Source: Fomes fomentarius
Taxonomy: Eukaryota; Basidiomycota; Agaricomycetes; Polyporales; Polyporaceae
Reading direction: 5' to 3'
Assembly (NCBI GenBank): GCA_022606135.1
Contig: JABYQN010000001.1
Coordinates: 868,001-932,000, forward strand
DNA length: 64,000 nucleotides
Shown here: positions 26,304 through 35,046 of the stretch, piece after piece
Numbering within the stretch: the first letter of the stretch is position 1
Layout: each line of letters opens with the position of its first letter
Translations under genes and position numbers: made by a program
The notes under the pieces: generated by a model
The model's input: the letters and a program-made list of their open reading frames with translations, nothing else
What the model was told of the DNA's origin: nothing
The model's database searches: none

Positions 26304-27551
26304 CGGCAAGTGTGCCCTGGTGCGGGGAGGCGATTGCGAAGATGACTGAGTTCTCGATAAGAGATGGCACTAGCTCTTCATCAGCATCATAAGTACTAAC
26401 TAATACCATTGAGACGCGCGATAACAACGGTGTTCGCCACCGATCTATACGACTTTCGGAGATACGCTGATATCGTCAACTTATGTGCCGCTCGTTGGCT
26501 AGGCACAGTCTCATATTGTGGCCCACTGGCTCTCGTCCTATGGCGTATGTAATAGGTCAGAAAGGAGACCATAGGATGGTTGATAGGGAAATACGTCGGT
26601 GGGGATGATCTGGTCCATACATAGATTAGCACCCTTGAGGCGACCACGCCTTGGATGAGATGGATTCGACTGTGATTACTCAGCGGTTGAACCTTTAAAG
26701 CTTCAACGCTAGTCTATCGGCTTGTGGGGTCCCTGACCGAGACGGCTCACCAGTATCTCCTCATTTCCATTAATAGTGCATAGAGGTCAAGGTCGTCCAG
26801 AGGTCGTCTCGTTCAAGTAAATGGCGCATGAGCTTATTCCTGGACACTTCGAAGAGGGGGACCCGAGTAAAGGCGAACAATCTGGTGTGGGCAATGTGGT
26901 CTCATACGTGGTCTCGCATAGTTGGATTCGGAAGGTAGGTTGCACGGGAACGGTCCGCTGGGCGGCCCGAAGATAGAGTTTGGAGGTCGGGTGCCACTGC
27001 TATGTTACTGTAGTCTCCACTAAGCACTGGACGATTGGGGCGGACCTACTGAAGGCTGGATAGACGGTCCTAAGGTATTTGAGACCTGTGGCTTTAGACT
27101 TCACTGGTAAGTACCCGGTGATTGAAATGCGTATACAGTCGTAGACTCGTAACATCGCTGACCGAGAGAAATAGTATCCGACTGTCGACAAACCTGACAG
27201 CCAAGGACAAGCTCAAGCTAGCCTAGCTAGGTATCCCTTCGTGCCAGTGGCAACACTGTAGTCTTCAAGCATGCCACGAACGGTGAAGGACATACCTGTA
27301 ATACACTGACATCGCACAGAGGGGTGTCCTGTAGACTTGATCATCCAGAGGTAGACACTCAGGCTGAGACAGCCTGAGTACCCTTGGACTAACTCCTTTC
27401 ACTACTTGTTCCTATTCTACATCGCCCGCAGAGTCCATGACAATCGATGGCTTGTAGTAGCCTCGAGGTGTACGCGAAAGACATGCAGTTGCCTTGTGAC
27501 AAGTTGTCTACGAAAAATTGAGCTTGTCCGGCGAACCTGAACGCACAATGG

Positions 27552-27553
27552 TA
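27552..27553. other. Outer left TA target-site duplication
   Basis: The dinucleotide TA directly precedes the CAGCCTCTTGC end of element 1; its partner is at 34776-34777. Tc1/mariner elements always duplicate TA. Confidence 0.85.
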
Positions 27554-27661
27554 CAGCCTCTTGCATATATAATGACAATTTCGTGATTTTCGTCGCTTTG
27601 TTTGTCCCGGACAAATAAAGCCTAATATGGTAAGTAATCCCGGTTTGGGTTGCAGGCGCTT
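27554..27661 (+). repeat. Left terminal inverted repeat, element 1
   Basis: Runs from CAGCCTCTTGC to GGCGCTT, 108 bp, mirrored at 31056-31147 with the outer 16 bp displaced to 34760-34775. It contains a splice-donor-like gtaagt at 27630. Confidence 0.85.
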
Positions 27662-27667
27662 AATGCT

Positions 27668-28740
27668 ATGGCTCCGAACGGCCCTCACCTCGATGTTCAG
27701 TTGCGCGAGCATATCATCTCCTGGTACCACAACCACAATGTACCTGTTGAGGAGATTGCCCAACGTATCAACAGCAGCATCAGCACTGTCTACAGAATCC
27801 TCCGTCAATACAACCATACCAATACAGTCTTGCCATCTGCATCTCCCGGCCGGCCTCGCATTCTGAGTACTGAGGACATCAAATTCATCTCTTCCCTACT
27901 AGACGACACCCCCGTCCTCTTCCTTGATGAGATTCAAGACCAACTTGAAGAGGTCCGTGGTGTCCGTGTCTCATTGGCCACTCTCTCTCGCACTCTCCGC
28001 AACATGTCACTCTCCAACAAGAGGATATCGAAGAAGGCAGCAGAGCGCGATGACTTGTTACGGGCGACGTGGGTTGCGGAGTGGGGTGACCTGCCGGTGG
28101 AGTCCTTTGTGTGGTTGGATGAGTCAAGTGTGGATGATTTGACAAATCAACGGCGCAGAGGTTGGGCACAGGTGGGACGAGCTTGTGTACGTCGAGACAC
28201 TTTCCTCCGTGGTCAGAGGTACTCGATCCTGCCAGCATTGAGTACCGATGGTATTATTGCATTGGATATCGTGGAAGGGTCAGTGAATAAAGAGCGGTTC
28301 CTCGAGTTTTTAAACGACCAGTTGGTGTGTTGTCGTCACATCAAGTTCAATGGTATCATGTCTCTTCATGCTCTTCAACAGGCACCTCAACTCAATCCGT
28401 TCCCCGGTCCACGTAGTGTGGTAGTGATGGATAATTGTGCCATACATCATGACGAAGAGATTCGCCGGATTGTGGTAGACGAGTGTGGTATGTTTCACCT
28501 ATTGTGTTTGTGTCGGCGTAGTGATTGGATACCCTAGGAGCAAAGCTTGTCTACTTGCCTCCATACTCCCCTGATATGAATCCAATCGAGCTTGCTTTCA
28601 GTGCCATCAAGGCCTGGCTTCGACGTCATGAAGCTGAGGCTGTGCGAGCGGAGGTGCGACCATGGCTGATTCACTGCGCCGCAGGAGAGATTACAAAGGA
28701 AAAGGCATTAGGATGGATTAAAATGTGCGGGTACACATAG
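27668..28740 (+). CDS. Tc1/mariner (ITm) DDE transposase, element 1
   Basis: Two exons: 27668-28487 and 28538-28740, with a 50-nt intron (28488-28537; ..GAGTGTG|gtatgt..accctag|GAGCAAAG). Product about 340 residues. The N-terminal helix-turn-helix ([33 protein letters not shown]) is followed by a GRPR-type linker (SPGRPRILS) and a second HTH ([13 protein letters not shown]). The catalytic Asp are in [10 protein letters not shown] and [11 protein letters not shown], and the Glu is in [17 protein letters not shown] count 35 residues between the second Asp and the Glu. Frame is fully open, so it may be active. The start ATG is 27668; earlier in-frame codons are not ATG. The right end of the gene faces the passenger gene with 54 bp between. 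Confidence 0.92.
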
Positions 28741-28794
28741 TAGACGAGTAAATGACAGATGCGTAGAGCAGTAATAGGAAAAGGAACTAGATAT

Positions 28795-30663
28795 CTATAA
28801 GTGTGCACGACGCTTCTCCTCCTGACGCTTTGTCCACTCCTTTGCGAAAAGCTGCATTTTGATAAGCTTACCATCAGTGGCTCCGGTAACTTCCTTCAGC
28901 TGGGAAACCTTAACCACAGGTAGGATGTCTGGCGTAAAGTCGAGGGCTGCAAGCTGCGACTCACAAGCAAGCAAGTCGATATCCTTCTTGGCCAGGAGAG
29001 CGACAAGGAATTGATGCAGCTCATTGTCGTCAGGTTGCAAAGGAGAGGATAGAGGGGAGCGCTGAGAGACATGTGCTGGCGTACGAGGGGGATTGCCTAG
29101 GGAGAACACCGAGGGTCCAGCTGTATGTGCAGATACAAGCTGCTGCCCAGCGAGTGCAGTGAACAGCGGCATAAGACCTAATAGCAAGGCCTGGGTCGGA
29201 TCACCAACTGAAGGTGCGGCGGCAGAGCGCGGGCCCAAAGTGCCACGAGGCTTCGGCCCTACCACACCATCGAAGTCACTGTTGTTCGGAGGAATGTACT
29301 TCGTTGCTTCTCCCGCAGCCTGTGAGGAACTCAGATCACATGCCATGAATGTAAGATTGGAACCAAACATACGACTGCAGCAGCCCATGACTTCAGGCGG
29401 CGATTGTTGAGGCGGATATGGCCTTGCACACCCTTCCCATCTGGCTTGTAGCATGCACCAGCTTGGTTGTTCTCGTCAACGTGGTCTGAGCACTTGTGAA
29501 TTCTGCGTAGCTCAAGGATGATCGACCCATGAAGCTGCACAGTACTGGAGAACGTGGCGACCTGTGGAACCTGTACTAGTTCAGCACAAGTGCGGTCATT
29601 GCAGCACAGTGTACATACCATTGTACCGTGCATGAGTTCTTCCTCTTGATCGACGGAGTCAATGTCGGCTAGAAAGGGCTGTATGACAGTCGTTAGCAGA
29701 GATATTGATAGGTATTGAGAGCGACATACCCGTTTAGTGCGCACACTGAAACCGTTGAGATCCTCAAGCTGGAACCCCACACTCACGGCACGACATCCAC
29801 GCTTCTTGAGGATGGCATTGAGTGCGACATCAAAGTCACAGTCACGCTCAATCGTACCGGCCTGACCCTTGCTGCACAACACATTAGTATGCGTATTATC
29901 ACAAACGGCACATCACTTACCTGACACCAGTCCACCAGAGCTTGAACTTCGGCCCCGAGTGAGGTCCAGCAGCGTACTGTTCAGCAAGGCCATGGGCACC
30001 GAGGAAGGCACAGACAAACTCTGCACGAGTGATCCCGGATAACGGAGCGTTGACCATTTTCGTAACGTGCAACGGCTTCATGACAACCTTACTGCCACGT
30101 TGTGAAGGGCCTCGGGCCTGCTCGACGTAGTGCATTGTTGCCTGGATGAGGTGACCCTCTGTACAGCAGTCAGTGCAAGCCACACATGTAACGTTACAAA
30201 CTATCACTCACCTACTTCCGGCAAACGGACAGCGGGCTGCTCTGTCGTTGCTGATACGGGAGGCGTCAAAGCACAAGCTCCAGCTGGAGCAACCTCCATG
30301 ACAGGCTCGGCATTGGGAGATTGCGGTGCTTCGGGAGTCGAAGGACGAGACATGGGGGGTGTTCGAACACGAGCAGACCCACCCTGCAGTTCGACAAGTC
30401 CTGCGGCGGCTGCCAAGGCGGCGGCATGATGCTCATCGAGCTCCTCTTGACTGTGATAGTACTGTGGCTCCGGCAGGGCGCCATCTATAAGTAGTGCTGA
30501 TCAACTCCAAGTCTGAAGCACCTAAACGAGAGTACGTACCGATGAAAGCAGGGTTGCTCAACCAATATTTTGAAGCTGGACGAGGAGGCGGAGGCAATTC
30601 TCCGGGCTTTGATGGAGGCTGATACATGATGAATCGGATAGGCGAAGAAGCATGCTCAGCCAT
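28795..30663 (-). CDS. Passenger protein of the mariner element, copy 1 (unknown function)
   Basis: A second gene in the element, convergent with the transposase. Seven exons with six short introns (all GT..AG) give about 515 residues, starting MAEHASSPIRFIMYQPPSKP. The N-terminal third is Pro/Ala/Glu-rich and low complexity. A central folded region contains HYVEQARGPSQRGSKVV, SGITRAEFVCAFLGAHGL and KFKLWWTGV. A Cys/His-bearing segment follows (RRIHKCSDHVDENNQAGACY), possibly zinc-binding. The C-terminus (LHQFLVALLAKKDIDL.. to LFAKEWTKRQEEKRRA) is helical and SAM-like in pattern. No nuclease, helicase or transposase motif was found. Conserved intact between the two copies. Function is not known; a role in transposition, targeting or host interaction is speculation. 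Confidence 0.75.
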
Positions 30664-31055
30664 GAGGAAAGGAACACAGAAAGAGGAGAATGAAAGACGT
30701 TGAGGGAAGGGAGCGAAGAAAAGATGGCCAGCTCACCTTATACTTATAATCCCGCCCTAGTTGATCCATCACATCCTCCAAGGCCGACGACTACCCGCTA
30801 TCATGCGTATCTTGCAGAGCGGAAGAGATTGTAAACAGTTAGCCCGAGACCTGTTGACAACGAGGTGATCTTGGAGGAGACTCACAAGAGTTGGCGGGTT
30901 TCTAATGGATGCACCGGAGTCCAGGCCTTCTTGACTATGCAGACTCATGACCAGACGAGTAGTTGGCGACATAAGCATCGAGAATCAGCAGACGGAGAGC
31001 AGGCAGCATGTTCAAGTTGAACCACAGCGACGAAGTAGCTTGCGGGACCGAGGCA

Positions 31056-31147
31056 AAGCGCCCGCAACCCAAACCGGGATTACTTACCATATTAGGCTTT
31101 ATTTGTCCGGGACAAACAAAGCGACGAAAATCACGAAATTGTCATTA
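31056..31147 (-). repeat. Right TIR of element 1 (inner 92 bp)
   Basis: Reverse complement of the inner part of the left TIR. It stops at gtcatTA, where element 2 is inserted; the missing outer 16 bp are at 34760-34775. Confidence 0.85.
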
Positions 31148-31647
31148 CAGCCTCTTGCATATATAATGACAATTTCGTGATTTTCGTCGCTTTGTTTGTC
31201 CCGGACAAATAAAGCCTAATATGGTAAGTAATCCCGGTTTGGGTTGCGGGCGCTTTGCCTCGGTCCCGCAAGCTACTTCGTCGCTGTGGTTCAACTTGAA
31301 CATGCTGCCTGCTCTCCGTCTGCTGATTCTCGATGCTTATGTCGCCAACTACTCGTCTGGTCATGAGTCTGCATAGTCAAGAAGGCCTGGACTCCGGTGC
31401 ATCCATTAGAAACCCGCCAACTCTTGTGAGTCTCCTCCAAGATCACCTCGTTGTCAACAGGTCTCGGGCTAACTGTTTACAATCTCTTCCGCTCTGCAAG
31501 ATACGCATGATAGCGGGTAGTCGTCGGCCTTGGAGGATGTGATGGATCAACTAGGGCGGGATTATAAGTATAAGGTGAGCTGGCCATCTTTTCTTCGCTC
31601 CCTTCCCTCAACGTCTTTCATTCTCCTCTTTCTGTGTTCCTTTCCTC

Positions 31648-33516
31648 ATGGCTGAGCATGCTTCTTCGCCTATCCGATTCATCATGTATCAGCCTCCATC
31701 AAAGCCCGGAGAATTGCCTCCGCCTCCTCGTCCAGCTTCAAAATATTGGTTGAGCAACCCTGCTTTCATCGGTACGTACTCTCGTTTAGGTGCTTCAGAC
31801 TTGGAGTTGATCAGCACTACTTATAGATGGCGCCCTGCCGGAGCCACAGTACTATCACAGTCAAGAGGAGCTCGATGAGCATCATGCCGCCGCCTTGGCA
31901 GCCGCCGCAGGACTTGTCGAACTGCAGGGTGGGTCTGCTCGTGTTCGAACACCCCCCATGTCTCGTCCTTCGACTCCCGAAGCACCGCAATCTCCCAATG
32001 CCGAGCCTGTCATGGAGGTTGCTCCAGCTGGAGCTTGTGCTTTGACGCCTCCCGTATCAGCAACGACAGAGCAGCCCGCTGTCCGTTTGCCGGAAGTAGG
32101 TGAGTGATAGTTTGTAACGTTACATGTGTGGCTTGCACTGACTGCTGTACAGAGGGTCACCTCATCCAGGCAACAATGCACTACGTCGAGCAGGCCCGAG
32201 GCCCTTCACAACGTGGCAGTAAGGTTGTCATGAAGCCGTTGCACGTTACGAAAATGGTCAACGCTCCGTTATCCGGGATCACTCGTGCAGAGTTTGTCTG
32301 TGCCTTCCTCGGTGCCCATGGCCTTGCTGAACAGTACGCTGCTGGACCTCACTCGGGGCCGAAGTTCAAGCTCTGGTGGACTGGTGTCAGGTAAGTGATG
32401 TGCCGTTTGTGATAATACGCATACTAATGTGTTGTGCAGCAAGGGTCAGGCCGGTACGATTGAGCGTGACTGTGACTTTGATGTCGCACTCAATGCCATC
32501 CTCAAGAAGCGTGGATGTCGTGCCGTGAGTGTGGGGTTCCAGCTTGAGGATCTCAACGGTTTCAGTGTGCGCACTAAACGGGTATGTCGCTCTCAATACC
32601 TATCAATATCTCTGCTAACGACTGTCATACAGCCCTTTCTAGCCGACATTGACTCCGTCGATCAAGAGGAAGAACTCATGCACGGTACAATGGTATGTAC
32701 ACTGTGCTGCAATGACCGCACTTGTGCTGAACTAGTACAGGTTCCACAGGTCGCCACGTTCTCCAGTACTGTGCAGCTTCATGGGTCGATCATCCTTGAG
32801 CTACGCAGAATTCACAAGTGCTCAGACCACGTTGACGAGAACAACCAAGCTGGTGCATGCTACAAGCCAGATGGGAAGGGTGTGCAAGGCCATATCCGCC
32901 TCAACAATCGCCGCCTGAAGTCATGGGCTGCTGCAGTCGTATGTTTGGTTCCAATCTTACATTCATGGCATGTGATCTGAGTTCCTCACAGGCTGCGGGA
33001 GAAGCAACGAAGTACATTCCTCCGAACAACAGTGACTTCGATGGTGTGGTAGGGCCGAAGCCTCGTGGCACTTTGGGCCCGCGCTCTGCCGCCGCACCTT
33101 CAGTTGGTGATCCGACCCAGGCCTTGCTATTAGGTCTTATGCCGCTGTTCACTGCACTCGCTGGGCAGCAGCTTGTATCTGCACATACAGCTGGACCCTC
33201 GGTGTTCTCCCTAGGCAATCCCCCTCGTACGCCAGCACATGTCTCTCAGCGCTCCCCTCTATCCTCTCCTTTGCAACCTGACGACAATGAGCTGCATCAA
33301 TTCCTTGTCGCTCTCCTGGCCAAGAAGGATATCGACTTGCTTGCTTGTGAGTCGCAGCTTGCAGCCCTCGACTTTACGCCAGACATCCTACCTGTGGTTA
33401 AGGTTTCCCAGCTGAAGGAAGTTACCGGAGCCACTGATGGTAAGCTTATCAAAATGCAGCTTTTCGCAAAGGAGTGGACAAAGCGTCAGGAGGAGAAGCG
33501 TCGTGCACACTTATAG
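31648..33516 (+). CDS. Passenger protein of the mariner element, copy 2 (unknown function)
   Basis: Identical to the gene at 28795-30663 in inverted orientation. The ATG at 31648 follows a pyrimidine-rich leader and an AT-rich stretch (attataagtataag, 31561-31574) that may be its TATA region. Introns follow CTTTCATCG, GCCGGAAGTAG, TGGTGTCAG, CACTAAACGG, GGTACAATG and GCTGCAGTC, each with a gt(a/g) donor and cag/tag acceptor. The reading frame is kept across all seven exons, which is strong evidence for a real, selected protein. Family and function not recognised. Confidence 0.75.
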
Positions 33517-33570
33517 ATATCTAGTTCCTTTTCCTATTACTGCTCTACGCATCTGTCATTTACTCGTCTA

Positions 33571-34643
33571 CTATGTGTACCCGCACATTTTAATCCATCC
33601 TAATGCCTTTTCCTTTGTAATCTCTCCTGCGGCGCAGTGAATCAGCCATGGTCGCACCTCCGCTCGCACAGCCTCAGCTTCATGACGTCGAAGCCAGGCC
33701 TTGATGGCACTGAAAGCAAGCTCGATTGGATTCATATCAGGGGAGTATGGAGGCAAGTAGACAAGCTTTGCTCCTAGGGTATCCAATCACTACGCCGACA
33801 CAAACACAATAGGTGAAACATACCACACTCGTCTACCACAATCCGGCGAATCTCTTCGTCATGATGTATGGCACAATTATCCATCACTACCACACTACGT
33901 GGACCGGGGAACGGATTGAGTTGAGGTGCCTGTTGAAGAGCATGAAGAGACATGATACCATTGAACTTGATGTGACGACAACACACCAACTGGTCGTTTA
34001 AAAACTCGAGGAACCGCTCTTTATTCACTGACCCTTCCACGATATCCAATGCAATAATACCATCGGTACTCAATGCTGGCAGGATCGAGTACCTCTGACC
34101 ACGGAGGAAAGTGTCTCGACGTACACAAGCTCGTCCCACCTGTGCCCAACCTCTGCGCCGTTGATTTGTCAAATCATCCACACTTGACTCATCCAACCAC
34201 ACAAAGGACTCCACCGGCAGGTCACCCCACTCCGCAACCCACGTCGCCCGTAACAAGTCATCGCGCTCTGCTGCCTTCTTCGATATCCTCTTGTTGGAGA
34301 GTGACATGTTGCGGAGAGTGCGAGAGAGAGTGGCCAATGAGACACGGACACCACGGACCTCTTCAAGTTGGTCTTGAATCTCATCAAGGAAGAGGACGGG
34401 GGTGTCGTCTAGTAGGGAAGAGATGAATTTGATGTCCTCAGTACTCAGAATGCGAGGCCGGCCGGGAGATGCAGATGGCAAGACTGTATTGGTATGGTTG
34501 TATTGACGGAGGATTCTGTAGACAGTGCTGATGCTGCTGTTGATACGTTGGGCAATCTCCTCAACAGGTACATTGTGGTTGTGGTACCAGGAGATGATAT
34601 GCTCGCGCAACTGAACATCGAGGTGAGGGCCGTTCGGAGCCAT
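33571..34643 (-). CDS. Tc1/mariner DDE transposase, element 2
   Basis: Identical to the transposase at 27668-28740, on the minus strand: exon 1 33824-34643, 50-nt intron 33774-33823, exon 2 33571-33773. All catalytic residues ([16 protein letters not shown]) are intact, so the locus has two apparently functional transposase genes. See the first copy for the domain layout. Confidence 0.92.
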
Positions 34644-34649
34644 AGCATT

Positions 34650-34757
34650 AAGCGCCTGCAACCCAAACCGGGATTACTTACCATATTAGGCTTTATTTGT
34701 CCGGGACAAACAAAGCGACGAAAATCACGAAATTGTCATTATATATGCAAGAGGCTG
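34650..34757 (-). repeat. Outer TIR of element 2
   Basis: 108-bp reverse complement of the element 1 left TIR, carrying the transposase-side version of the single TIR mismatch. Confidence 0.85.
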
Positions 34758-34759
34758 TA
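34758..34759. other. Inner TA duplication from insertion of element 2
   Basis: TA following the end of element 2; its twin is at 31146-31147. The TA was originally an internal base pair of the element 1 TIR. Confidence 0.85.
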
Positions 34760-34775
34760 TATATGCAAGAGGCTG
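34760..34775 (+). repeat. Stranded outer 16 bp of the element 1 right TIR
   Basis: tatatgcaagaggctg is the exact terminal 16 bp of the TIR, separated from the rest of element 1 by element 2. It is followed by the outer TA duplication at 34776-34777, which completes element 1. Confidence 0.9.
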
Positions 34776-35046
34776 TAATACATAGTTCCCGCGTCACCAA
34801 GTGTCTCAGGACCGAGGGCATATCATTTTAGCGCTCATACATATACCCATCCATCCGACCATTCAATATCTCAGCGCTCAGCCCCCACATAGTCTAGGTA
34901 CTTCATTTTCCTCCTTTCTCCTCAATCACAGAGACGACGCAAGACAGGACGGTCAGGACTTTGGGCTCGACTTTGGCCTTGGCCTCGCAACCTCTCCCCT
35001 CATTCTACAAGTTCTTGGGAGCTCTTGGCAGTTTATGTTTGGTTGA

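Larger units (their letters stand above)
26175..27551. other. Intergenic region, about 1.4 kb, agmatinase promoter at its left end
   Basis: The first 200 bp upstream of agmatinase hold a TATA box and GATA-type motifs (separate entries). From about 26400 to the mariner insertion no ORF with family resemblance and no RNA gene was seen. Confidence 0.45.
27554..31147 (+). mobile_element. Tc1/mariner element 1 (interrupted in its right TIR by element 2)
   Basis: Begins CAGCCTCTTGCATATATAA and carries 108-bp terminal inverted repeats: left 27554-27661; right 31056-31147 plus the stranded 16 bp at 34760-34775. One mismatch was seen between the TIRs (ttgcag versus ttgcgg). It encodes a transposase (plus) and a convergent passenger gene (minus). 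Total length 3,594 + 16 = 3,610 bp, the same as element 2. All corresponding reading frames are identical between the copies, so the element is young. The right end is split because element 2 inserted into the TA at 31146-31147. Confidence 0.92.
31148..34757 (-). mobile_element. Tc1/mariner element 2, complete, inserted in element 1
   Basis: A complete 3,610-bp copy in opposite orientation to element 1. It starts with CAGCCTCTTGC right after the TA at 31146-31147 and ends ..GCAAGAGGCTG before the TA at 34758-34759. Its position x maps to 62311 minus x in element 1. Both genes are intact and encode proteins identical to those of element 1. It was the later insertion, since it interrupts element 1 and not the reverse. 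Confidence 0.93.

Noticed and set aside
31333..31542. 69-codon frame upstream of each passenger gene
   Set aside because: No start context, no family; most likely part of the 5' leader/promoter.
27554..34757. The inverted pair as an assembly artefact (mirror duplication from a hairpin read)
   Set aside because: An artefactual mirror would be symmetric. The junctions instead show asymmetric but fully explained structure: TA duplications at both levels and a stranded 16-bp TIR tail, with equal reconstructed lengths. Not excluded completely without reads.
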